DNA from: Persicaria tinctoria
Lineage: Eukaryota; Streptophyta; Magnoliopsida; Caryophyllales; Polygonaceae
Assembly: GCA_037127255.1 (NCBI GenBank)
Contig: JBANSL010000004.1
Coordinates: 744,001 to 808,000 of the forward strand
Direction of reading: 5' to 3'
Length of the DNA: 64,000 bases
In this document: one piece after another, positions 1-12,498 of the stretch
How the letters are laid out: each line of letters opens with the position of its first letter
Position numbering within the stretch: the stretch's first letter is position 1
Notes under the pieces: generated by a model
What the model saw: only the letters and a program-made list of their open reading frames with translations
Told to the model about the DNA's origin: nothing
The model's database searches: none
Position numbers and translations under genes: made by a program

Positions 1-2345
1 GCTGAAGGTATAATTCAGCTAGCTTTATCGGCTTCCAATTAGATCGAATAGCAATGAAGTGTGCACATTTGGTGAGTCGATCAACAATCACCCAAATGGC
101 ATCCTTCTGCCCCTCACCTTAGGGAGCTCCATAACGAAATCCCTCGAGATATGTTCCTACTTCCATGTGGGTACTGGAAGTGGTTGGAGCTTCCCACCAG
201 GTCTCTGGTGCTCAATCCTGACCAGCTGGCATACCAAGCATCTGACCACGTGCTCAGTCACTTCATTCTTCATACCAGACCACCAATTGTTCTGTCTCAG
301 ATCCTTATACATCTTACTAGCTCCAGGATGCACCGAATAGCCGGATGAAAGAGCTTCCTAAAGGATGGTTTGTCAGATCTAAGGGACATTGGGGACGCAG
401 ATACGATTCCCAAACCATAAAGATCCATCCTCCCTTACGACAAAGCCTGGGCTTTACCATCAAAGAAATCAACGGTGATCTGCAGTAACACAACACCCTC
501 TGTCTACTTCGCCTTTATCTCCACTAGCAGATCTGACTGAACCCCCATAATACACAACTTTCCTCGGTTCCTTTCAAACCAAACTTCAACATCTAACTTG
601 AGCAGATTTCTTTGCAGTGCAGGACTTGCTGTCAAACATCTAATCATGGCCTCGTGTTGAGATTTGCGGCTCAAAGGATCGGCTACGACATTAGCCTTGC
701 CAGGATGATGGAGGAGCTTAATGTCATAGTCCTTGATCAACTTTAGCCAACGTCTCCGTCTCATGTTCAACTCCTTCTGGATGAACACATACTTAAGGCT
801 TTTGTGGTCGGTGTATATCTGGCAATGAACACCATAAAGCTAATGGCGCCAAATTTTTAGAGCAATTACCACATCAGCTAGTTCCAGATCATGCATTGGG
901 TAGTCCTCCTCGTACGACCTCAACTGTCATGATGCATAGGCTCTCACCTTCCAATCTTGCATCAATACACAACTCAAACCTTGCTTGGAAGCATAACTGT
1001 AAATCATATAGTCATCTGACTTCTTAGGAAGTGTCAGAATAGGTTATGTGGTCAACTGCTTCTTGAGCTCATAGAAGCTTGCTTTGAACTTGTCATTCCA
1101 GACGAATTTCTGGGATTTACGCAAAAGTAAGGTCAGTGGTTGTACAAATTTGAAAAACCCTTCCATGAACCTCCTGTAGTAACCTGCTAGTCCCAGAAAA
1201 CTCTGGATCTCCTTGATGTTCTTCGGCAAATTCCACTTCTCTAAAGCTGCTATCTTTTAGGGGTCGACCATCCCCCCTTTCTGAGCTGATGTGGCATAGG
1301 AATGCCACCTACTTCATCCAAAAGTCACACTTAGACAGCTTTGCGTACAGTTGATGCTTTCGCAGTGTCATCAAAACAGTTGTCAAGTGTTCGGAGTGAG
1401 TTTCCTCACTCAGCGAGTAGATCAAAATGTCGTCGATGAAGACTACGACGAACTTGTCCAAATACTAGTGAAAACAACGATTCATCACATCCATAAAGAC
1501 TGTTGGGGCATTTGTTGAGCCAAAGGGCATCACCACGAACTCATAGTGCCCATAACGCGTCTTGAAAGCAGTCTTTGGAATATCCTCGTCACGAACTCGG
1601 AGTTGATGGTAACCAGATCGAAGGTCAATCTTGGAGAATACCTTTTCTCCTTGAAGCTAATCTAACAAGTCATCGATGCGTGGCAGCGGATACTTGTTCT
1701 TGATCGTCACCTTATTCAGCTCCCGATAATCAATACACAGATGGAAGGAGTCGTCTTTCTTCTTCACAAACAGTATGGGAGCACCCTGAGGTGAAGCACT
1801 GGGTCAAATATAACCCTTCTCTAACAACTCTTCAAGCTGACTCTTCAATTCTTGCATCTCAACGGGAGTCATGCAATACGGGGCTTTGGAAATAGAAGAG
1901 GTTCATGGCTCTAAGTCGATGGTCAACTCAATGAACCGCTTTGGAGGTAAACCATGAATCTCATCGGGGAAAACATCAGAGAATTCCCGAACTACAGGAA
2001 TATCGGAGATATGGACCGGGTCGGATGGCTAATCCTGCAGATAACATAAGAATCCGGCACCACCTTGACGTAAAAATTTGGTTGTCTACATTACAATAAT
2101 AAAACGGCCATCCTCCTCAGGAATGCGCCCACGAAATCTGCACACAACCCTACCGTCCGACGAAATGGTCACGATTCTCCGTCCATAATCAATGATTGCA
2201 CTATGGCGAGTAAGTCAATCCATACCGAGAATGACATCCTAAGAAAGGATCGGAAGTAGAATAAGATCAATAAGGTACTCGTCGCCACTTATCGCGATGA
2301 GGAAGCGGAATAACATATTCCCACCTCGAACTCTATCCCTCATAA
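1..2345 (-). pseudogene. Decayed Ty3/gypsy (chromovirus-type) pol
   Basis: Read on the minus strand, the segment gives the pol domains in order. A protease-linker piece with a GMDWL motif lies near 2200. Reverse transcriptase runs about 1990-1040, with CIDYRELN and a FIDDIL catalytic box near 1430. RNase H runs about 1040-500 (TDHKSLKY and [15 protein letters not shown] motifs). An integrase core fragment (DFVMELPK) is near 100. Several in-frame stops and frame shifts break it, so no full polyprotein can be made. The motif set fits chromoviruses such as Tekay/Del, which is inference from family knowledge. The left end is cut by the window edge and no LTR is visible on either side. Confidence 0.88.
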
Positions 2346-3162
2346 GGGAATTCTACAAATAAGGAATCATCTATAGTCATAGATTCTAATCCGAGTCTTT
2401 CAACAGTTTGCTCGGTTCTCCAATAATTTGAAAGTCTCTTAATTGTGGATGCTGACGAGATCTTAATCCTTTTCGTCTTCTGAAAAAAACATACAGCTCG
2501 ACGAGTTTGTCCAATTCAAAGCTATGCTTCGGTGATGCTACATCTCTCTTTAACTCAGCATGCTCACATATATCTTTTAGCTCATCCCTAGCACGATCGT
2601 AGAGTTTTCTCTAGCTCATCCACAATCCACTCCTTATTATTATATGTTTCCTCGGCCTCCCTCACACGGAGTCTCTGCCCCACTCTTCTTGCCTTTAATC
2701 CTGGTATGCTTTTCCATCAGCTAGAATTTCCGGAAAAAAAAAAAAATCTCTTCCTTGGCTCCTCCTCATCGGGGTTTTGGGATGGTTCCAAGCCGTACAC
2801 TCGGATGAGGTCCTGGAGGTACTTTCTCCTATTGTCATCCAAAGGAGCTAGCATGGCTTTCTCTTCCCTTACTGTCTTTTCCTCGCTATAGAATCGAGGA
2901 GTTCACAAGTTATGTCTCTTGTATCACTCGTGGATAAGTTCTTGCCATATTCTGTGGCTGCAGCTCCTTCAGGAGGGTCGACGAGAACTTTCTTCCCCTT
3001 GGACAGCACCACTTTAGCTTTTTCCACGACCTTCACCTCCGTGCTGGAGTCAGACCCAGTGTATGAGTTGTTGGTGAGGTCAATGCTTTGAGGGTAATCC
3101 GTCGCGTGCAGTTCTGAAGTCTTGCGAACGTTAGACTTATATCGAGGAGAGCGAGGAGTCAT
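2346..3162 (-). pseudogene. Coding-like fragment, unrecognised, beside the retrotransposon remnant
   Basis: At about 2345 the minus-strand sequence stops resembling pol. An open segment begins with a Met at 3162 (97 codons; Ser/Thr/Lys-rich, containing SIDLTNNSYTGSDSS). It continues in a shifted frame through a charged stretch (EEKTVREEK, then RKYLQDLIRVYG) and later DELKDICEHAELK and ELDKLVELYVFF, with stops between. It looks like exonic sequence of a charged, partly helical protein interrupted by frameshifts. I cannot name the family. It may be a captured host fragment or a degenerate gag-side region of the element. Confidence 0.3.
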
Positions 3163-5639
3163 CAGTACTCGAGCGAGATAATCTCATAAAGCGAGATTCA
3201 GAGAAAACAAGAATAAAGAATATAAGTTTAGTCTATGGCAGGAGCAGGAGCTTGAGCAGGACTATGTATTCATAATATGCATGAATGTATGATGTTTATC
3301 ATTGCTTATAATAAAATCGATAATTTTATTCAATCAAAGTTTAAAATTTTATTAAACCAACCCACGTAAATTACATTAAAAAAATGTTAAGGAAATTTAG
3401 TTTAAAATAAAACTAAACGGTTATTTCTAATGTAAATCCCACTAGGCCACTACCTATTTTAAATTAAAAAAAATTAAAACAAATGGCAACATTTGATTGG
3501 AGGTGTAGAAATTTACACATACACCTAGTGTATGTGTACCACCCTCCCTCTCTCAAAAACCCTCTATTTCTCTCCGAAGCAACTTTTTTATTAAAAAATG
3601 AGCCACGTGTCAATAGTGGAGCAAAATTAAAAAATTATCTAAAAAAAACAATAAACCACGTTCTCCTCCTTCCTCTGGTAACAACTGATAATCTTTTATT
3701 CTTAACTTTCTCTTTCTTCTATCTAAAACCGCTTCTTTTTATAATCGATCTTTGTTCTCCCTTCCCCGTTTCAACATCTTAGAAGAAATAGAGTACTGTC
3801 AGTTTTGCCTAGAATTAGCAATGGGGGAAAGGGGAGACAGAGAGAGTGCGAGAAATAGAGAGCGGAGAATTAGGGTTTCGCCAAGATTTCAGATGGCAGT
3901 AAAGGGAGAGAGAATATGTCAAATAAAAAAGGTACTTCTTGAAATTATATATATGTCTTAAATCACTCCCAAATCTATGTTCTCCTCCAATTTTAGTTTT
4001 CACCTCTTGGAACTGCTATAGCAGGGGCACTTATTTGGAAATTAGAGCATCCAAGGTACCGATCCTAAAGTTTGAAACCATGTAGTCTCTCTTCTCTATC
4101 CATTTGAGTCACTCTCTATCTTTGTCTTTGAAAGATTTTGTTAGATTTTCATATTGGAATGAAGCGATCGATTTACTAGCCCTAATGAGCGCATCCGATG
4201 GTGGTGGCTATTGGTCACGGATTGACAGGTCCTCTCTCTCCTCTCAATCTCGATTCAATTGTTATGTGGTTGCTTGCAAATGCAATTGAGGGTTTTGGAT
4301 TTTTGGGACTTGAATTAGGAATTTAAGCTTTAAGTTTGCTTATGCTAGATTTCCACTATTTAATTCCAATTTATAACTTCAGTAGAGATCGTGATCGAAT
4401 CCGGGTATGTATTTGATTTTTTTTTTTAAATTCTGAAAGTTGGGAGCAATGGTGTACCGTTGTTTATTATGATGGCTTCCAAAATGTGCTTTTGATTAAT
4501 TAGAATTGAGTGACATTTGTTGGTGTGAGAAAGAAAACTCTTAGGGCTTTTGATTAATTATGATATCTAGCTCACAAAATAGGTGTTGTCTGTCGTAGCC
4601 TCATAGGCAAGGAATTGTGGTGATACAAGATGTAATGAAATTTCCCATTATTGAGATTCATTTTTCATTGGTGCTTCACATGTTCTGCAAATGCTTCATG
4701 AAGTTCTTATAGGCTTGTAATGTTGTAGTCTATAGGCATGTTTGCATGTCCTCCAATTAAACAACTACGAACCCGGATAAGTTAGTGCTTTTTTTTAAAA
4801 CTTTTAGTTTAGAGGTAGGAGAAATTTATATGTAGGTATGCCTCCTTTACCGTCTTTAATCTCCTCTGTAGGCAAAGTTTTGATTTCATGGATTTTGCAT
4901 TTTCGTATCCCCTTCTTTATTTGTTGTATCCTGAAGTCGGTGTAGGGTGAGAGAATTACCGACCAAGGTTGCGAGAGACGCCCTAGACGACGGCTAGAAG
5001 ATTCAAAGTAAATATCTACACCTATTCCTGACTCAGAGGCGGCACCGATGGAACTAAATCGCTAAGTATGTAATTGAATTTGTTCTAATTTTTTTAATTA
5101 GGGCTTTGTTGGTTGTTACTGGGGATTTTGATTTCAATCAAGTATTTTGTGAAAATTAGGGTTTGATTTGGTTGAAATTAAGGGGCATCCAAAGTCGTCA
5201 AATAGTTTTTTGTTCTGTTCCTATTTTATTCTGTGAGATTGATGTAGGTGTGATGTCTTTCTGTGTAAATAACTGTTGAGAAAACCGTGTTGGAGCAAAG
5301 CTATAGCCGGTATGAGCTTCAAGGTGAATATGTGTTGCTTGACTTGCTAGCTGAGAATAGGGTCTACGATAAGTCCTTGGAGCACATTGAATTCAAACGA
5401 GGAGTATGCCTTTCTATGTAGATAATATAAGCTATAAAATGTTGAGAAAGCATACAGAAGGATGGAGCAAAATCATCTTCTGCTGATTTTTGCAGAAAAT
5501 TATGTGCACATGCGAATCAAATCATGGACACAATCGAGAAACACTTTTAGAATGAAGAAGTTCGGGTATTTAATTTTATTTGCTGTTAGCATATATAGTA
5601 GATAGTATAACTATATCTGCATTTTTATTTTGCAAACCC
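3163..5639. other. No supported gene; AT-rich intergenic DNA
   Basis: The stretch has short ORFs only. Around 3820-3940 there is a 5'-UTR-like run (AGAG-rich, AGGGTTTCGCC, then ATG and a possible GT donor at 3931). Around 5280-5400 there is an open stretch reading EKTVLEQSYSRYELQGEY on the plus strand. These could be exon remnants of one unknown gene, but I could not join them into a model. Confidence 0.4.
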
Positions 5640-6040
5640 AAGAAATCATCTAATATAGGTCAACTTAGAATAATTAGATTCCGATTAAAAATACAAACGA
5701 CCTTAAAATGAGTATAAACATAAATAATTTATTTTCTTTAGTCCAGTTCAAAGGTATGGTGTAAAATATATTATGGTGAGTAAAATAAGGTTTCAATATT
5801 AAATAAAATAAGAATAAAAAAACCAAAAAGTCCCATATGAAAATAAATCGCCACTATAGGTCAATTTAGAATAATTTGATTCCTATGAAAATACACAGAA
5901 CTTTAAACGAGTAAAAACATAAATCATTCATTTTATTCAGCCCGATTTGCAGGCATGGTGTGGAATATATTATAGCGATGAAAATCAGGCTTGAATATTA
6001 AATACAATAGGAATAACAAATACCAAAAATCACATGCATG
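5640..6040. repeat. Diverged tandem duplication, about 200-bp unit
   Basis: Two adjacent copies share the order TATAGGTCAA, AGAATAATT, AAACATAAAT, GGTATGGTGT or GGCATGGTGT, ATATATTAT and ACAAATACC-like ends. The copies start near 5640 and 5842. They are clearly diverged, so the duplication is old. No coding potential is seen. Confidence 0.6.
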
Positions 6041-6625
6041 TTTGGTACATGGGTTTGTTTATGCTATTTCGGACCCTTAATATATTAGCTAGCTTGGAGT
6101 ATTAATTAATAACTTAACTATGGATATACTTATGTGTTAGATTAAAGAGTATAGCTCTCTCAACATTGAACCATAACTTCGAAGCACTAAGATTATCTAT
6201 CCGGCCATCCTCTTCCATGGTGAGGAGTATGAGTTTCTTTATATTGTTTCGGATCCTTAGTGAGGAGTATTGGATTCTTAGGCCAAGAACTACAAGAGTT
6301 TTTTTTATTTTCTTTCAAGTAGGGTACATAGATGTTTAGAGAAGTGTAGAAGCGGTCGATCTACAATTTTTTTTATATCAAATTCGAAGTATCAATCGTT
6401 TTGATAAAAAAATTCTCCATAACAACTGAAGATTTTAAAAAACAACACGGGGAGGAGTATGGGCAAAATGGTATGTTATGGAAAAATTGGCGTGGCCGGG
6501 TATTTTGTGTGGGGCGTCAATCTCAACCAAAAATATTATGACAAAACCCGAACATGGTTCGGGAAAAGAACTAGTTTTCTTTTTAAAAGTGAATTCAAAT
6601 AATTTTTATTTTTAAATTTCAAAAG

Positions 6626-7550
6626 TTTTTTTTTTGTGAACAAATGGGGAGCAAGCAGTGCTCGAGCACCCCCTGGCGGAAAAAAAAAATAAAATAAAAT
6701 TGCATATTAAGTTATTTAAATGGTATTTAAGATAAGAGTGCTAACTAGCTCAAATGATAAAGGAAGGAAGGAAGAAAATATAAAATCAAAAGATCTTGGG
6801 TTCAAATCCCAACTCTTTCACTTTCTATTTATTTTACCATATCATTAATTCTTTTTGATTTCTCTATTTTTTTTTCCTATATTTTTATGTCTCTCTTCTA
6901 TTTATTTTTTTGTTATTACTATCAACTTTTTAAATGCAAAAAAACCTTTTAAAAAATCAAAATTTTAGTAATTTTTGAATATTTTCTTTCAAAAAATATT
7001 CTTAATTTAGTATACACCAAAAAAAAAATTCACGGAAATTTTTTAGCACCTCCTGGCTGAGAATCCTGGCTCCGCCACTGGGAGCAAGTACCCAATTCAA
7101 TTAATAGTAAAACAGAAACAAAAAGAGCTTACACAGCGCAAAGTCGAACTATCGATCAGCCCTTATCACCGTTCAGCAGAGGTAAAATAGTAAAGTCCGG
7201 TGGGTCGGACAAAAGATGAAAACCCACAGGCAAAGATAAAGCAAAAGTTGCAATGGCGTCCGCTACTACGTTAGCCTCCCGATAGACATGACGAAATTGG
7301 ACACGCCAATCTCTACAAACGAAGTCATGCCATTCTTCAACCAGGCTGAAGAGAGGATGTGAGGCTCTAATCTTCCTTGATAAAAGGTTGACGACGACCT
7401 CTGAATGACTGAGTCCGTCTCAATGAGGATCATCTTCAAGCCCATCTCTCAGGCTAATTCCAAACATTTGAGAATGCCCAAACACTCTGTCGTAGGTACT
7501 GAACATGATCCAATGTTGTAAGCAAAACCACCAACCCACTTGGCCCAAAC
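6626..7550 (-). mobile_element. 5'-truncated LINE, RNase H domain and 3' end
   Basis: The minus strand from 7550 leftward encodes a plant LINE-type C-terminal RNase H: WAKWVGGFAYNIGSCSVP, then ECLGILKCLELA, and CRDWRVQFRHVYREANVVAD near 7300. A poly-T run at 6629-6635 (poly-A on the minus strand) closes the 3' end. The coding part has a stop and indels. The unit is interrupted by the hAT MITE in its 3' UTR and by the solo LTR in its RNase H region. The reading frame resumes for only a few codons beyond the solo LTR (near 10634), consistent with 5' truncation. Confidence 0.7.
6656..7080. mobile_element. Nonautonomous hAT element (MITE), 425 bp
   Basis: The element is flanked by an exact 8-bp target duplication GGAGCAAG (6648-6655 and 7081-7088), the duplication length typical of hAT. 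The right end reads GGCTCCGCCACTG inward, a common plant hAT terminus. The left end, CAGTGCTCGAGCACCCCCTGG, retains only CAGTG plus a degenerate inverted version. The interior is AT-rich without transposase. Between 6740 and 6830 it has an A-box-like TAGCTCAAATG and a B-box-like GGTTCAAATCC, hinting at a tRNA-related SINE segment inside. Confidence 0.82.
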
Positions 7551-10500
7551 TGTAACGGCCCGGGATTATGATTCCCGAGTTACGTTTCGAGGGATGAAAC
7601 CCCTCGTTAGGACCTTGCGCCCCGAGTACAGGTTGAAGGTTTCAAAACCTACTTTAATGTTTTCAAAGGGGGATTTCATACCCAAAGTCGAAGGGATCGT
7701 TGGAATCCTCGGGGAAGTCCCCTGTACCTGTCGTAAGTCTAAGCGTGGAAATCAGAAATAGTGCGACTAGCGGGAATAAGTGTAATACAAGAGGGTGCCA
7801 CGGCAGAGCCGGGTCAAAACGGAGTCAAAAGTATAAATCTAAAATATAATCAGAGTCTGGTGAAGTCTATACTCCAGCGCTCACTCTCCGCCGACAAAAT
7901 GACCCGCGCAATAAGCAAACAACACCGATAGGAGGAACATAAATAATACCTAAAAAAATTGATATGGGGCGGGATCAGATCGATTCCCACTTAACTCTGC
8001 ATCCCAACCATAAGCACACATATACGCTATACCTAATAAAGATGCTTCTAAATGCATGGCGGAATATTAACACACTAACATGCTCCTAAGATCAAGTACA
8101 TAATAATAAGGCTTTAGCACAGAATACCAAGTGGTATATCCCTCTCCTACCTCCACCCCTTCCGATAGATGGAGACTGGCCAGCTCGTGAATGCATTCAT
8201 TCATAATAGGGCGGCACGCATGCCTAACCCGCTCCACAATAAAGCCCGCAGGCATCTCATAATATAAGGAAGTGCATGACTCGATTGACTCATGGTACCC
8301 GATGAGGTTGGGCTACCCTATGACCCTAGCAATGACTCTAGTTACTTCACAGATAACGGCCGTTCTGTTTACATACACATAAAGAAATAGAATGCTCAAC
8401 GATCGATGCAACCTAGCATGGTACTACATGGCATGCTGATCATGAATGCAAACACCTAGTATATCATGCACCTAAAGCAGGGAATAGCTCTATTCAATTT
8501 GAGTAAGCTCCGAAGAGACTTATCTGGCGGTGCAGAACAGCAAGGCAAGCGTTATGATAGATTAAAGATCACCTAGATACATATAGGAACATATATATAT
8601 ATATATATATATAAGTCTACGCCTAATCATCCAAGCACTCAAGCATATCATTCAACGAGAATAACACTCATATCGCAATCGTCGTTTCTTCAAGCTCAAC
8701 CATTCATCTCAAAGCCACATTCCGTAAGTCCACATCATTCTCATCGTTCCATTCAGCCACATTCATATATTCATAGAATTCATATATTCATATATCTCGA
8801 GATCATCACATTCATAATCGTATATCAACATATCACATAACTCGAGTTCATCATATCATCACATATTAAAAGCATAAGTGAACTATACATAAGTCTAACA
8901 CTTCATCATGTCATTAGTCAATCAATCATGCCATTAGTCCACACCAATCATGATATTAGTCAATCGATCATATCATCATGCTAGTTAGTCACCGATCACA
9001 TAATTCCCGAGTTAGTCCCGAAACCGCTTTAAAATCCGACAATACCTTGTTAAATCTTCAAGTCTAATAATATTATATTTTAAATCCATTTTATTTTAAG
9101 TACTTCCATAAAATACTTCCAACTATATAAAAAATCTCAACTATTTTTATTTCATAAAATCCAACCCTTATTTAAATTACCAAAATTGCCATTCATTTTG
9201 TTAGATTCCAAAAACCGAACTTATTTTTATAAAATAGGTCCCATATCCCATTTTCCTTTAAAACATCAACCTAGCCCCAAAACACTTCTGAAATTAAAAG
9301 CCCAGTGAGGAAAACCAAAAAGGCCCAATTTCTTTCATCTCTTTTTAAAACATCAAATCCCAGACCAAAAAGAATTAGGCCCATAGGGCAAATCCCATTC
9401 TCCCATTTTTCAAAACCAAGGCTTACGTCTTTTTTTATTTTTAAAAATGGAAAGGGCTCCCCAGCTGAGGTGGCGGTGATGTGGACAGGGGACCCACGGG
9501 CAAGGGAAATAGGGGAGATAGGATGAACACTATTCACCGTCTTCAAAACGAAACGCTCTCCTACGACTACGAGCGGAAAGAAGAGAAAGGAGGTGGTGCT
9601 CGCCGGCGACCCACGCTCCGACCGCTCACAAGCTCTCCGACACTCGATCCCGACAACCCAAGGTCAAAATGAGTGAAAAGGAGAAGAGGGAAGAGTGCTC
9701 ACCAGAGGCTTTGAACTCGTCGGAAAGCGTTGTCGGCTCGATTCGACTCGCCGGAGTTCCGATTGGGGCCTGCCGAGGACGGGGAAATCTCCGAGAACCT
9801 GGTTCGGGGTGAGCTTACCGACCGAAAACGACGAGAACAGGGAAATAGGACGAAATGAGCTCGGAGGCGGCTCCTGGTTGCTGCTCGTCTGGCCTGGGAC
9901 GTCGGAGAGATGCGGAAGTACCCCTGACTGTTGCTCACTGGTGGCTCGAAGGAGGATGGGTGCGCTGGGCTCTTTCCTCGGCAAAATAGGGCGAGAAGGG
10001 AGAGCGAGGTCGACTGTGGTGGTCGGAGACGGTTACTGAAGTGTCTGGGGACGGTGACGGTGATGGAGACTGCAGTGTGGGGGTGTAGGTGGCCGGCGGC
10101 AACGCTCCGAGCCGAGAGAGGGAGGTGTTGTGTGATGGCTTCGGCAAAAGAGGGGATGTGGTCGAGTTTATTCCAAGGAGAAATGAAGCAGGGAAAATGG
10201 AGGGTGTGGGGATTGGACTAAAAGCAATGAGATGGGTTTTCTATTTTAAGTGGCGTAGGCCGTAGGGGAGTTGATTTGGAATTTCAATGGAGGGGTGTAC
10301 AGTGGCCTAAGGAAGGGAGGTAGGTCTGCAAGTTGCAGATTGCAACTTCTGATCGGTCATAGCTTGACCAAAGAGGGAGCATGCTTTTGAGGGTAGAGGA
10401 CAAAGGACATAATCCCAAAAGAAACAAGTTGAAATAGCCCAAAGACAATTTCTAAAACCCGCTTTCTTCGTTAATTAGATTTTCAAAATTTTATTTACGT

Positions 10501-10628
10501 CGGAAATCCGCTCCGTGAGTCTTAAAATCCGAAATAGAGAGTTTTTCGTTAAATTCCATTTTTAAATTCATTTTGATTTTCCTTTTTTTTCCGAAATATA
10601 ATGATTTTAAAAAAACCGAGCCTTTACA
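7551..10628 (-). mobile_element. Solo LTR (about 3.1 kb) of a Ty3/gypsy element
   Basis: The segment begins TGTAACGGCCCGG and ends CCGAGCCTTTACA. These are TG...CA ends whose outer 13 bp form an imperfect inverted repeat. An exact 5-bp duplication CAAAC lies at 7546-7550 and 10629-10633. The GGGCCGTTACA end (minus-strand reading) resembles the LTR end of Tekay/Del chromoviruses, so I orient it minus. No primer-binding site or internal domain adjoins either end, which indicates a solo LTR. Short ORFs inside (for example 9664-10221 on both strands) overlap and look fortuitous. Confidence 0.8.
8591..8613. repeat. (AT)n microsatellite
   Basis: An uninterrupted AT dinucleotide run inside the solo LTR. 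Confidence 0.95.
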
Positions 10629-11997
10629 CAAACACCCATAGGCACTTAAAAGTAATTGTAAGTGTAAGTGTATTTTTTTCGGAAACATAAATAGTTCGTA
10701 ACTCAATATTGCCTATGTTAATTAGAATAAAGGTAGATAACACACATTTTGGAAAATTTTGCACAAACAGCACTCGTCCTTGAAAATTTGCAAAAATAAC
10801 CCAAATCCCAAAAATTGACATAAATGTCCCAGGTTGCACAACCTGGGATAAGAGATTTAGGCCCGGAAAAAAATAGTGTGGAAACTTGCCCAAAAAAATG
10901 AAAAGGGAAAAAAAATTCATGGCTCGTGATAACCCATCTCTCCATTTCAGTTCTCTCTCTCCATTTCAAAAAGAAATCGAAAGTAGGGAAGATATCGGCG
11001 ATTTCGAAAGGGATGAGACCGGAGAAGATCCACCGTTGTCGGAGTGTCGAGGAGAAGCGAAGAACGCTAGCGCCGGACTTTAAAGGTACGCCCCCCTCTC
11101 TATCAACCTGGAACCATTCTTTCTCTTCTCCGTTTTATGCGAACGTGGGGTGTGTAGGTGAAGGCACCGACTATGGGGTTTAGGGATTGAAGGCAATGGT
11201 GAGTTGAGTGATGGGTTGTGGCTTATGGAGGGGTGACAACGGTGGGTGCGATTGAAGGATGAGGATGACGGTTTTCGAGTATGGTTAGGGGAAATCAGCG
11301 GTTAGGGTGTAGGAAAGTTGAAGAGGGTGTGCGAGGCAAGAAGACTAGGAAGGCTTCGGGAGGTGATGGAGAAGACATGCCCTCCGCGAAGAAACCACGA
11401 GACCAAAAAAGAGAAGGACGTTGTCGCTAGCGCGGACGCGATTCAGCTAGGACTTGTATCCATGTACGACAACGAGGGTTTAACCCAGTGGATGGCAAGG
11501 TACCCCACATCTGTATTTTTGTCTCCAACTTATTATACAAACGACGTCATTCACCTAACATTGTCATCGTGAGTGTGTAGCGGGGATGGGGATAAGTGGA
11601 TGACAGGCTACGACACTGAGCTTATGAAGGAGTTATGATCTCTGTTGCCATCGGGGCGTACAAGCAGTTGTTTTCTATTGCCATCTTTCCATGGTAGACT
11701 GTAATAAACCAACGATAATTTTTTTATCAGGGTGTACTTTTCATACGTACCCCTAGGTTGTTATAAACTTTGTTGGGGTTGTATTTTATAAACTTTGTTG
11801 CTCAAAACTCGTACGATGTTATGGTCTTCGTTAGTCAGTAGGTGTAGTATTTTAGGGCATTGGTTGGTTAATACATGTTTGTCTTTTATGAACATTTTAT
11901 GCACTTGGGGGTTTTCTTTACGAACATACTTGGATTTGAAATGTTTGGGGTGGAAAAACAGACACGTTAAATTCTTCAAGTGACTCGACCATACAAA

Positions 11998-12285
11998 CAG
12001 GTGACATGGTTCATTTCGAAAACAAATTTAAAGTGAAACCCCAAACTATGACAAGTGAAATCTAACAGGTGACACGGGTATACAAACAGGTAACATGAGC
12101 GAATTCCTTACAAAAATGGCAGACCCTCAAAACTGTAAATCATCATAATGAAACAAATGATAAGTGAGATCTAATAGGTGACACGGGCATACAAACACAT
12201 GACATGGGTGAATTCCTTACGGAAATGGCACACACTCAGGACTCAAAGTCATCAGATTCAAACAAGTGACACATGAAATATAACA
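11998..12285. repeat. Tandem repeat, 109-bp period
   Basis: Copies starting at 12068 and 12177 both run GGTGACACGGG, ATACAAACA, GAATTCCTTAC, AAATGGCA, with ATCATCA- or GTCATCAG-like tails. A third, more diverged copy precedes them from 11998. The period of 109 bp is by direct reading. Confidence 0.7.
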
Positions 12286-12498
12286 GAATAAAGAACCGTG
12301 TATCCGCAAAAAGTTGTCAGGGCATAATACAACCCACCATACCTAAACTTTGTCACATGTGCATTGACCCAAAATTAACCCTAAGTACTTACCCCGTTCT
12401 CAAAAGTATTGCGAAGTTCTTAACCACTTACCTATCAAAATGGTCCAACCCCTGTCCATAATTATGAACGACGATGGACCACCGATAGAGGAACACAA

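Noticed and set aside
6740..6830. A tRNA gene (A- and B-box-like words)
   Set aside because: No cloverleaf can be drawn and spacing is interrupted by GGAA repeats; at most a SINE-derived piece inside the hAT MITE.
9664..10221. Several overlapping ORFs of 70-114 aa on both strands
   Set aside because: They lie in a GC-richer part of the solo LTR, overlap in every frame and show no domain or codon signal.
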